The translations under genes and the position numbers were made by a program. Positions 1-6,288 of a DNA stretch of 7,489 nucleotides are shown in pieces; the stretch's first letter is position 1, and each line of letters starts with the position of its first letter. The DNA lies in NCBI GenBank assembly GCA_031260235.1, contig JAIRKG010000139.1, positions 1 to 7,489 on the forward strand, written 5' to 3'. This stretch comes from Dysgonamonadaceae bacterium (GTDB taxonomy: Bacteria; Bacteroidota; Bacteroidia; Bacteroidales; Azobacteroidaceae). The notes under the pieces are model-generated. The model was given only the letters and a program-made list of their open reading frames with translations, was not told where the DNA came from and did no database searches.

Positions 1-9
1 CAGCCAAAT

Positions 10-40
10 TTTGACTTTCCCGTTTAAAGATTTAACTTTG
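10..40 (+). promoter_or_regulatory. Probable primary-sigma (Bacteroidota type) promoter of metA
   Basis: A TTTG at 10-13 is followed, after exactly 19 bases, by TAACTTTG at 33-40. This matches the known Bacteroidota consensus TTTG-N19-21-TAnnTTTG. Transcription would start near position 45-48, giving a leader of only about 15 bases before the ATG at 61. That leaves no room for a riboswitch in the leader. The bases before the ATG (gattgaaaa) show no Shine-Dalgarno site, as is usual in this phylum. Confidence 0.72.
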
Positions 41-60
41 CCACGCTAAATGATTGAAAA

Positions 61-999
61 ATGCCTGTAAATATACCTCATAATCTGCCCGCAGTCGAGA
101 TTCTCAAAAAGGAAAACATTTTTGTGATGGACGATTTACGCGCCTCTACCCAGGATATTCGTCCGTTGAAGGTGGCGCTACTGAATCTAATGCCCATGAA
201 AATTGTTACCGAAACGGATTTCGTGCGTTTGCTTTCCAACAGCCCGCTTCAGGTGGAAGTGGATTTGATTAGGATGAAAACCCACGAGAGCAAACATACG
301 CCGGTGGAACATTTAACCACTTTCTATAAAAACTTTGGTGATATCCGCAAAACAAACTACGACGGAATGATTATCACAGGAGCGCCGGTGGAAATGCTTG
401 ATTTCGAGGCGGTCAATTATTGGGAAGAATTAACGGAAATATTCGACTGGGCGGCACTGCATGTTACCTCGACCCTGTATATTTGCTGGGCGGCGCAGGC
501 CGGATTATATCACTTTCACGGTATCAACAAATATCCTTTGAACAAGAAGCTATTCGGCGTATTCAGGCATACGTTGAATAATCCGGGTATACCGCTTTTC
601 CGCGGATTTGACGATGAGTTTTACGTTCCACACAGCAGGTATAGCGAAATCCGACGGGAAGATATCCTCAAAGTTCCCGCCTTGAGTTTGCTTTCCGAAT
701 CGCCGGAAAGCGGTGTTCACCTCGTTATGTCGCGCGGCGGACGCGAATTTTATATTACAGGACATTCCGAATATACGCCGGAAACGCTGGATGATGAATA
801 TAAACGCGATATTGCCAAAGGTTTGCCGATAGAAATGCCGGTCAATTACTACAAAGACAATAATCCCGAAAAGGGAATCTGCACACAGTGGCGTGCCCAT
901 GCTCACCTTATGTTCAAAAACTGGTTGAACTACTACGTATATCAGGCAACGCCGTTCGATTCGAAAGAAATAGAGTTGTTGGGAGACGTTAGTATATAA
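61..999 (+). CDS. metA: Homoserine O-acyltransferase MetA, predicted acetyl-CoA specific
   Basis: This 312-residue cytoplasmic enzyme activates homoserine by O-acylation, the first committed step of methionine synthesis. The full MetA fold length is present. The catalytic residues fall at the family's standard numbers: nucleophile Cys142 in ICWAAQAG, His235 and Glu237 in TGHSEY. Lys163, Ser192 (PHSRY) and Arg249 match substrate-contact positions. The position that sets donor choice, 111, is Glu (GAPVE), where E. coli MetA has Gly (GAPLG). From published work on Bacillus cereus MetA, Glu111 goes with acetyl-CoA and Gly111 with succinyl-CoA, so homoserine O-acetyltransferase (EC 2.3.1.31, metAA) is the better label. 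The start is supported by the conserved MPVNIP N-terminus and the promoter just upstream. The gene looks monocistronic and ends 3 bases from the convergent transporter gene. Confidence 0.96.
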   Translation: MPVNIPHNLPAVEILKKENIFVMDDLRASTQDIRPLKVALLNLMPMKIVTETDFVRLLSNSPLQVEVDLIRMKTHESKHTPVEHLTTFYKNFGDIRKTNYDGMIITGAPVEMLDFEAVNYWEELTEIFDWAALHVTSTLYICWAAQAGLYHFHGINKYPLNKKLFGVFRHTLNNPGIPLFRGFDDEFYVPHSRYSEIRREDILKVPALSLLSESPESGVHLVMSRGGREFYITGHSEYTPETLDDEYKRDIAKGLPIEMPVNYYKDNNPEKGICTQWRAHAHLMFKNWLNYYVYQATPFDSKEIELLGDVSI

Positions 1000-1002
1000 A
1001 AA

Positions 1003-2214
1003 TCATTCGTCCCTTTGGAAAACAACGAACAGGAGCAAAACAAGCAAAGAAAAACCGGAAGTTACGCCAAATATGACCGGCCAGTCATATACGACGGCGC
1101 CCGCCGAATCAATCGTTTTGTTAGCGCTGATCAAATTGCTGCAAATGAAATTACCTGCCAGCAAACCTATTCCCCACAGCAGGAAAGCAAGTAAACCCTG
1201 CGTTTGCGCACGCAACGAATCGGGCGCTTTTTTATCAATATAAATCTGCCCTATAACGAAAAACAGACTGAAAATCAGGCCGTGAAAAAGGATTCCGACA
1301 ATGTAAAACGCAGGCGTATCGGAAACGCATCCCCACCAAAAGGACAAATAACGGGCAAGCATGGCAACCAGTCCGAAAACCATTGCTTTCTTAAATCCGA
1401 AACGGGTAATGACAATTGTTGTGACGAACAGGCAAAACAGTTCGCCGACTTGCCCCCAATTCAGTGTGATTGTAATATATTCAAACTTCCGGTCTTGCAA
1501 AAACTCCGCCCCGAAAGTATAATAAAGCGAATAAGCCAGCACGGCAGCGAAAGAGCAAAGGATAAAAACCCTGAAATTGCGTTCGCGAAACAGCGTAAAA
1601 GCTTTAAAACCCAAGATTTCGGTTATGGAAATCTTGTCTTTTTTCCCGCTCGGCGGCGTATGCGGAAGCGTAAGGTTCAAGACGGAAGCAATCAGTGCAA
1701 CACCGCTTCCGCAAAGGAACGGCAGCGTGCCGCCATCGAAAACTTCCACGTGAAATACCTTAATAAACACGAGGCTGAACAAGCCTGATGCGACCCAGCC
1801 AAGCGTTCCAAACAACCGAACTCTCGGAAATTGTTCCGCAGGAAGATGTTTCAGCGCAATAGCGGTCGTCAAACTCCACGTGGGCATCTGTAAAATCATA
1901 ATAGGGAATACGAGAATCAGCGCCAAAACGGTGTTGTGCGTCAGCCCGATGTAAGCCAGCAGGACAGCCGTCATAAAATTGGAAAAAGACAATATCTTTT
2001 GCGCCGGAAAGTAACGGTCGGCAAAAGCGCCCACAATGGACGAAGCCATGAAGCCGATCGCCATTGAACTCATTATTAATGCTTTTAGATTGCCTGAAAT
2101 ACCTGTGTTTGTCAGATAAGCCACATAAGGGACCCACCAGACGGATAACAGCAAGTATTGCATAAACATCATCAGGCAGAAGGGAATTTGGATTTTTAAC
2201 GTTTGACTGTTCAT
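1003..2214 (-). CDS. MFS nucleoside:H+ symporter-type transporter (NupG/XapB-like)
   Basis: This is a 403-residue, strongly hydrophobic inner-membrane protein of about 12 predicted transmembrane segments. It fits the nucleoside:H+ symporter (NHS) family of the major facilitator superfamily. Family-like signatures are WWVPY (26-30) in TM1, a short MFS loop at GAFADRY (62-68), the RVRLFGTLGW stretch (131-140) before TM5, the charged central loop with SGKKDK (189-194), WGQVGELF (253-260), and IYIDKKAPDSLRAQTQGL (324-341). The likely role is proton-driven uptake of nucleosides, but the substrate is inferred from the family and other purine or sugar substrates are possible. The start at 2214 lies 11 bases after the methyltransferase stop, which suggests co-transcription. 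Its own leader is A/T-rich without a Shine-Dalgarno site. The stop is 3 bases from that of metA, which converges on it. Confidence 0.88.
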   Translation of the reverse strand: MNSQTLKIQIPFCLMMFMQYLLLSVWWVPYVAYLTNTGISGNLKALIMSSMAIGFMASSIVGAFADRYFPAQKILSFSNFMTAVLLAYIGLTHNTVLALILVFPIMILQMPTWSLTTAIALKHLPAEQFPRVRLFGTLGWVASGLFSLVFIKVFHVEVFDGGTLPFLCGSGVALIASVLNLTLPHTPPSGKKDKISITEILGFKAFTLFRERNFRVFILCSFAAVLAYSLYYTFGAEFLQDRKFEYITITLNWGQVGELFCLFVTTIVITRFGFKKAMVFGLVAMLARYLSFWWGCVSDTPAFYIVGILFHGLIFSLFFVIGQIYIDKKAPDSLRAQTQGLLAFLLWGIGLLAGNFICSNLISANKTIDSAGAVVYDWPVIFGVTSGFSLLVLLLFVVFQRDE

Positions 2215-2225
2215 AAGTTTATTTT

Positions 2226-3170
2226 TTAATTAATAGGTGAAAATTTTGTATTTCGTTCCCAAAAAACGCCGTCACGGAAACCTTGTATGGTTTTATCCGT
2301 TTCCGCTTTTTCCATGCGTTTTTCCGCCCAGCAGACATATTCCGGATTGATTTCGACGCCGCAATAGTTCCGCCCCAGTTTTTTGGCAACCGTCGATGTC
2401 GTTCCCGAACCGAGGAAAGGGTCGAATACCAGCCCGTTTTCGGGACAAGATGCGAGAATCAGTTTAGCAATAAGTTTTTCCGGCTTTTGTGTGGGGTGGT
2501 CTGTGTTTTCGGGCATTGACCAGTAGGGCACCGTAACGTCGTCCCAAAAATTGGAGGGATGCGTCATCCGGAATTTGCCGTCTTCTGTATCCTGCCAGTC
2601 TTTCGGCTGACCATCCTGCCGGTATGGCGCCAGCACTTTCCTGCGGATTTTAACGGCTTCCACATTGAAATAATAATTGCTTGCGTCGCAAACGGCAAAC
2701 CAAATGTCTTCCATACTGTTTTTCCAGTTGTCCGTCGCCCCACGTCCTTTTTCCCTTTGCCATGTGATTCGATTCATAACGGTAAGGTTTTTGTTTATAA
2801 CCGTATAGAGTGCGGCGGTGTTTTTCCAGTCCCCGCAAAGATAAAGCGAAGCGTTGGGTTTCAACAGGCGGATAAGTTTAGGAAACCATGACTCAAGATA
2901 ATCCGAATAATCTGCGTCCTTCATTTGCCGAAACTTCATTCCGGCGAAATTCCGGCTGATATTATAAGGCGGGTCAATAATCATCAAATCGACAAATTCC
3001 GAAGGAAGAAAATCAATTATCTCAAATAAATTCCCGCAAACAGTCGTGTTCACAATATCGGCAGTATTAACCGGAGCGGCGACGACAACTGTCTTTTTCT
3101 GCAATCGATGTAGCTCGGATTCGGATACTTGCAAGGTGCGATTTCTTGGCGCTCGCTGTTTTTCGTTCAT
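2226..3170 (-). CDS. Site-specific DNA methyltransferase, N6-adenine/N4-cytosine, beta class
   Basis: This 314-residue protein would transfer the methyl group of S-adenosylmethionine to an exocyclic amino group in DNA. The catalytic motif IV, DPPYN (66-70), comes first. The AdoMet-binding motifs follow at the C-terminal side: motif X HPTQKP (225-230), motif I DPFLGSGTT (250-258) and motif II GVEIN (271-275). That order defines the beta class (Pfam N6_N4_Mtase), which includes M.RsrI, CcrM and DpnA. The DPPY form favours N6-adenine, though it does not exclude N4-cytosine. The region between residues about 75 and 220, including KGRGATDNWKNSMED (141-155), would hold the target-recognition part; I cannot predict the site. 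The N-terminus (NRTLQVSESELHRL, 10-23) resembles that of related enzymes and supports the start at 3170. No restriction endonuclease gene lies beside it, so it looks orphan. It probably heads a two-gene transcript with the transporter. Confidence 0.93.
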   Translation of the reverse strand: MNEKQRAPRNRTLQVSESELHRLQKKTVVVAAPVNTADIVNTTVCGNLFEIIDFLPSEFVDLMIIDPPYNISRNFAGMKFRQMKDADYSDYLESWFPKLIRLLKPNASLYLCGDWKNTAALYTVINKNLTVMNRITWQREKGRGATDNWKNSMEDIWFAVCDASNYYFNVEAVKIRRKVLAPYRQDGQPKDWQDTEDGKFRMTHPSNFWDDVTVPYWSMPENTDHPTQKPEKLIAKLILASCPENGLVFDPFLGSGTTSTVAKKLGRNYCGVEINPEYVCWAEKRMEKAETDKTIQGFRDGVFWERNTKFSPIN

Positions 3171-3240
3171 TCCTGTATCGTTATATTATTGCTTCGTGAT
3201 AGCCATCGGCTTAAATCGGAGGCAACATTACATTTCCCTG

Positions 3241-3248
3241 CAAAGGTA
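3241..3248 (-). promoter_or_regulatory. Candidate -7 element for the methyltransferase transcript
   Basis: The plus-strand CAAAGGTA reads TACCTTTG on the minus strand, a full match to the Bacteroidota -7 consensus TAnnTTTG. I see no good TTTG at the expected 19-21 base distance upstream, so only half of the promoter is supported. If used, it would give a 5' leader of about 65 bases before the ATG at 3170. Confidence 0.45.
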
Positions 3249-3290
3249 CGGGATTTTGTGCAATTTGCGGCGCACGTAGTAAATAATCGC

Positions 3291-3298
3291 TATCTTTG
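3291..3298 (+). promoter_or_regulatory. Candidate -7 element for the carboxyspermidine dehydrogenase gene
   Basis: TATCTTTG matches TAnnTTTG and sits 21 bases before the ATG at 3320, which implies a very short leader. The nearest upstream TTTG is at 3264-3267, leaving a 23-base spacer rather than the usual 19-21, so the -33 half is imperfect. It lies back-to-back with the minus-strand -7 candidate at 3241-3248. Confidence 0.5.
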
Positions 3299-3319
3299 CC
3301 GTATAAATAAAGAACAAAT

Positions 3320-4519
3320 ATGTCAAAGGTAATCATTATCGGCGCGGGAGGCGTAGGAACGGTAGTCGCCCACAAAGTCGCTCAAAATCATGCCGTTTTC
3401 ACTGAAATCATGCTGGCGAGCCGCACCCTCTCCAAATGCGACGCAATCGCCTGCGCTATCGGGAACAAATATGGTAACCGGACGATACAAACTGCACAGG
3501 TTGATGCGGATAACGTTGCCGAACTGGTCGATTTGTTCCGTAAATTCCACCCCGAACTTGTAATCAACGTAGCCCTGCCCTATCAGGATTTAACGATTAT
3601 GGACGCCTGTCTCGAAGCGGGCGTCAATTATTTGGATACCGCCAATTATGAGCCGAAAAACGAAGCCAAATTTGAATACAAATGGCAATGGGCTTATCAA
3701 GACCGCTTCACGAAAGCAGGCTTGACTGCTATTCTCGGCTGCGGATTCGATCCGGGCGCATGTAGCGTTTTCACCGCATACGCCGCCAAACATCATTTCA
3801 GCCGGATGGATTATTTAGATATTGTTGATTGTAATGCCGGCGACCACGGAAAGGCTTTCGCCACCAATTTCAATCCGGAAATCAACATCCGCGAAGTAAC
3901 CCAAAAGGGACGCTACTGGGAAAACGGGAAATGGATCGTTACCGAGCCGCATGAAATACACAGACCGTTGACTTATCCGAATATAGGGGACAAAGAATCG
4001 TATGTAATCTATCATGAGGAACTTGAATCGTTGGTAAAGAACTTTCCAACGCTCAAAAGGGCGCGTTTCTGGATGACTTTCGGACAGGAATATCTCACGC
4101 ATTTGCGTGTGATTCAAAACATCGGCATGGCACGAATTGACCCTGTTCTCTACAAAGGTGTCGAAATTGTCCCCATTCAATTCCTGAAAGCAGTATTGCC
4201 TGATCCCGGCGGACTGGGAGCGGATTATACCGGCGAAACCAGCATCGGATGCCGCATCAAGGGTCTTGACAACGCGGGAAAAGAACTTGCTTACTATATT
4301 TATAACAACTGCAAACATCAGGACGCTTATGCGGAAACCGGCGCTCAGGGCGTCAGCTACACGACCGGCGTTCCCGCAACAATCGGCGCTTTGATGTTCG
4401 CGAAAGGCTTTTGGCGCAAGCCGGGCGTATTCAATGTGGAAGAGTTCGATCCCGATCCGTTTATGGAACAGATGAATGTGCAGGGGTTGCCTTGGCATGA
4501 GGTTTTTAATCCGGTCTGA
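3320..4519 (+). CDS. Carboxy(nor)spermidine dehydrogenase/synthase (saccharopine dehydrogenase family)
   Basis: This 399-residue cytoplasmic oxidoreductase opens with a Rossmann nucleotide-binding motif, GAGGVG (8-13). It also has family-typical stretches NVALPYQD (83-90), GVNYLDTANYEP (101-112), GCGFDPGACSVF (140-151), DCNAGDHG (170-177), PGGLGADYTGETSIG (296-310) and TTGVPATIGALMF (348-360). Length and motifs fit carboxynorspermidine/carboxyspermidine dehydrogenase better than true saccharopine dehydrogenase. The reaction is reductive condensation of a diamine (putrescine or diaminopropane) with L-aspartate beta-semialdehyde using NADPH, giving a carboxylated polyamine. A decarboxylase (NspC type) then converts this to spermidine or norspermidine. 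No decarboxylase gene is in the window. The start follows an A-rich leader (aagaacaaat) and a -7-like box. Databases may call it simply 'saccharopine dehydrogenase' or Lys1/Lys9-like. The downstream neighbour is convergent, so it appears monocistronic here. Confidence 0.9.
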   Translation: MSKVIIIGAGGVGTVVAHKVAQNHAVFTEIMLASRTLSKCDAIACAIGNKYGNRTIQTAQVDADNVAELVDLFRKFHPELVINVALPYQDLTIMDACLEAGVNYLDTANYEPKNEAKFEYKWQWAYQDRFTKAGLTAILGCGFDPGACSVFTAYAAKHHFSRMDYLDIVDCNAGDHGKAFATNFNPEINIREVTQKGRYWENGKWIVTEPHEIHRPLTYPNIGDKESYVIYHEELESLVKNFPTLKRARFWMTFGQEYLTHLRVIQNIGMARIDPVLYKGVEIVPIQFLKAVLPDPGGLGADYTGETSIGCRIKGLDNAGKELAYYIYNNCKHQDAYAETGAQGVSYTTGVPATIGALMFAKGFWRKPGVFNVEEFDPDPFMEQMNVQGLPWHEVFNPV

Positions 4520-4520
4520 A

Positions 4521-4580
4521 AGGGTGTATGCTGCATGTCGGTCAGGGTGCATGCTGCATGTCAGTCAGGGTGTATGCTGC
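4521..4580. repeat. 23-base tandem repeat, 2.6 copies, between convergent genes
   Basis: Copies lie at 4521-4543, 4544-4566 and 4567-4580; the third is cut at 14 bases. Each begins AGGGTGyATGCTGC, and the two full copies continue with ATGTCrGTC. Full copies differ from each other at only two positions. Each full copy carries an odd palindrome, ATGC-T-GCAT (4528-4536 and 4551-4559). The array begins 1 base after the dehydrogenase stop and ends at the first base of the permease stop codon on the other strand, so it fills the whole gap. A weak hairpin (4553-4559 with 4574-4580, one T-T mismatch) precedes TACTTTTT and might help end the plus-strand transcript, but it is not convincing as a terminator. 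Confidence 0.9.
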
Positions 4581-5572
4581 TACTTTTTCAATATTACATA
4601 AATAATTACCGGCGCCCCCAGCAAAGGCGTTACGGCATTGAGCGGCAACAATCCTTTCCCGAAAGGAACAACGGTCAGCATATTACAGAGCAAAGCGACA
4701 GCCGCCCCCAATAAAACAGTAGCCGGAAGAAGCGTTTTTTGGTTGGAAGTCCCCAAAGCCATTCGCGCCAAGTGTGGCACGGCAAGTCCAAGGAAAGTAA
4801 CAGGTCCGCAAAAAGCGGTAACAATGGCGGTTAAAAGACCGGTGGTAAGGAGAATATAAATGCGGGCGCTTTTTATTCCAACGCCGAGGTTTGCCGCATA
4901 ATTCTCCCCCAATAACAGAGCATTCAGCGGTTTTATCAATAAAACCGAAAAGAAGATGCCAAGCAAAATGCCAATCGTATAAAAAGGAAGCTGGGCGCTG
5001 TGTACGCTCGCAAAATTCCCCATGCCCCAAAGCACATAAGCCCTGACGTTGTCGGGGGAAGCATAAGCGTTTAGAAACGAAATGCCCGACGAGGCAAGGT
5101 AACCGGTCATAATTCCGACAATCAAAACCAACACGTTACTTTTAATTTTTGCGGAAAAATAGAGTATCAGCAGCAACACGGCAAACGCGCCGACGAGGGC
5201 GGAGAAAACAACCGACAAATGATAGGACAATCCGCTCATTTCGCCGGCATAGAGCATCACGATTGCGACTCCCAAATTGGCGCCGCCGGTGATTCCGAGA
5301 ACGGAGGGTCCCGCAAGCGGATTCCGGAAAAGCGTCTGCAACATCAATCCGCCGACCGCCAGCGCCGAACCTGCAAAAAGCGCCGTCATCGCCTGCGGCA
5401 AACGCGATTGTAAAACGATATTCGCCCAAACACTCTTTTCTACTTCCTTGCCAAAAAAAATATCCATTACCGCCGAAGCAGGAATGGATACTGTGCCGTA
5501 AAAAAGATTACAGGAAAAAAGGACAATGATAGCTAATGCAAATCCGGCACAGACAATGCTTTTACGCTTCAT
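4580..5572 (-). CDS. FecCD/BtuC-type ABC transporter permease (iron-siderophore, heme or cobalamin)
   Basis: This 330-residue polytopic inner-membrane protein has the usual length for the FecCD family and roughly 9-10 predicted membrane segments. Family marks in order are SRLPQAMTALFAGSALAVGG (56-75), LQTLFRNPLAGPSVLGI (78-94), the cytoplasmic coupling region LGENYAANLGVGIKSAR (221-237), which normally contacts the ATPase, GPVTFLGLAVPHLAR (256-270), and TPLLGAPVI (315-323). It would form a homodimeric channel importing a metal chelate or corrinoid delivered by a binding protein. Which ligand cannot be told from the permease alone. No ATPase or binding-protein gene is present on either side, so partners must be elsewhere. 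It starts 3 bases after the DUF4293 stop, suggesting translation within the bamD-rpoZ transcript. A run of eight T on the coding strand (plus-strand A8 at 5453-5460) lies near codons 38-41. Confidence 0.94.
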   Translation of the reverse strand: MKRKSIVCAGFALAIIVLFSCNLFYGTVSIPASAVMDIFFGKEVEKSVWANIVLQSRLPQAMTALFAGSALAVGGLMLQTLFRNPLAGPSVLGITGGANLGVAIVMLYAGEMSGLSYHLSVVFSALVGAFAVLLLILYFSAKIKSNVLVLIVGIMTGYLASSGISFLNAYASPDNVRAYVLWGMGNFASVHSAQLPFYTIGILLGIFFSVLLIKPLNALLLGENYAANLGVGIKSARIYILLTTGLLTAIVTAFCGPVTFLGLAVPHLARMALGTSNQKTLLPATVLLGAAVALLCNMLTVVPFGKGLLPLNAVTPLLGAPVIIYVILKK

Positions 5573-5575
5573 GGC

Positions 5576-5935
5576 TCATCTTAACCTGTCGAGCGAACGG
5601 ACTAATTTTTCGTCTTTGCGAATTGCCGACAATGCTGCGGCTGCCAATACTGCCGCGATTAACGAGGCAGCCATATAAATCCATTCGTCTTGAGATCTTG
5701 CGATAAAACCGCCGGACAAACCGGCCGAAATGAGGACAGACGCCACCGTAATTCTCATTTGCCGTTTCCGGTTCTTAAAGAGAAAGATAGCAAGCAATGC
5801 GGTTATGCCGTCAATGGCAAACAGTGCGGAAAGGTAAAATCCGGCAGCGTTTTCCTTCGATAGCGACAGGAAAAACATCGCCAGCAGCAAAATTGCGGCG
5901 AGCAGCAGGTAAACCGATTGTATGCGCTGAATCAT
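5576..5935 (-). CDS. DUF4293 family small membrane protein
   Basis: This 119-residue protein has about four hydrophobic segments (near 7-25, 32-52, 62-80 and 86-105). The N-terminus MIQRIQSVYLLLAAILL and the C-terminal tail IRKDEKLVRSLDRLR match what I know of the Bacteroidota family DUF4293, whose function is unknown. The family is typically encoded just after the omega subunit gene, as here. Its ATG overlaps the rpoZ stop by four bases (ATGA, 5932-5935), a sign of translational coupling. The two Arg/Lys-rich loops, including FKNRKRQMR (53-61), suggest short cytoplasmic connectors. I can give no enzymatic or transport role from sequence. Confidence 0.88.
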   Translation of the reverse strand: MIQRIQSVYLLLAAILLLAMFFLSLSKENAAGFYLSALFAIDGITALLAIFLFKNRKRQMRITVASVLISAGLSGGFIARSQDEWIYMAASLIAAVLAAAALSAIRKDEKLVRSLDRLR

Positions 5936-6282
5936 AATTCTTTCATTTTGGCTCTTTCTTTTGCCGGATTCTGGAAATAAATTTCGTTATTTAAAAATTC
6001 GCTCACAGCAAGGAGCGTTGGTTTCGGCAAGCGTTCAAAATGACGGGAAGTCTCAATTTGTTCGCGGTTTTCAAAAATTTCTTCCAGCGTATCGGGTCCC
6101 GAAGAAAATTCCATCAGTTTTTTACTCTCCTGCTGTTTGACTTTGACGGAAATTGCATTGGCGCGTTTGCCGATAATACGAACCGTTTCATATATATTCC
6201 CCGTTTCTTTGGTCAAGGTCGCCATGTCCAACGTAATCGTGTTGTTCGGCGCTTTTGCTCTTTTTGTTGTTTTATGTTCCAT
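5932..6282 (-). CDS. rpoZ: DNA-directed RNA polymerase omega subunit (Bacteroidota type)
   Basis: This 116-residue protein belongs to the RpoZ/Rpb6 family. Omega binds the beta-prime subunit and helps RNA polymerase assemble. The Bacteroidota form is recognisable by GNIYETVRIIGKRANAIS (28-45), the helix containing the conserved IGKRANAIS core, and by FENREQIE (70-77) and LPKPTLLAVSEFL (85-97). It is diverged from the proteobacterial form and is often left as a hypothetical protein. The start at 6282 is 6 bases after the bamD stop, and the first 15 residues are basic and probably disordered. The stop overlaps the DUF4293 start. Order bamD-rpoZ-DUF4293 agrees with a common Bacteroidales arrangement (from memory, not searched). 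Confidence 0.92.
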   Translation of the reverse strand: MEHKTTKRAKAPNNTITLDMATLTKETGNIYETVRIIGKRANAISVKVKQQESKKLMEFSSGPDTLEEIFENREQIETSRHFERLPKPTLLAVSEFLNNEIYFQNPAKERAKMKEL

Positions 6283-6288
6283 GTTGTT

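Noticed and set aside
1..60. A SAM or other methionine riboswitch in front of metA
   Set aside because: The promoter places the transcript start about 15 bases before the ATG, too short for an aptamer. Sequence further upstream is outside the window.
981..1013. Possible bidirectional terminator between metA and the transporter gene
   Set aside because: Only a short bulged stem (about GG-GACG with CGTC-CC) around a long AT-rich loop can be drawn, without a clear T-run, so it is too weak to annotate.
1204..1788. A 194-codon open frame on the plus strand inside the transporter gene
   Set aside because: The opposite strand carries a complete, well-patterned membrane transporter. The plus-strand translation is polar, low in pattern and matches no family I know.
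2226..3170. Complete restriction-modification or other defence system
   Set aside because: Only the methyltransferase is present. Neighbouring genes are a transporter and a metabolic enzyme, with no nuclease, helicase or specificity subunit.
3815..4552. A 245-codon open frame on the minus strand under the polyamine dehydrogenase gene
   Set aside because: It lies wholly antisense to a gene with clear family motifs, shows no recognisable domain, and begins inside the 23-base repeat. It is a codon-usage shadow.
4521..4580. CRISPR array
   Set aside because: The 23-base units abut directly with no spacers and no cas genes are present, so this is a plain tandem repeat.
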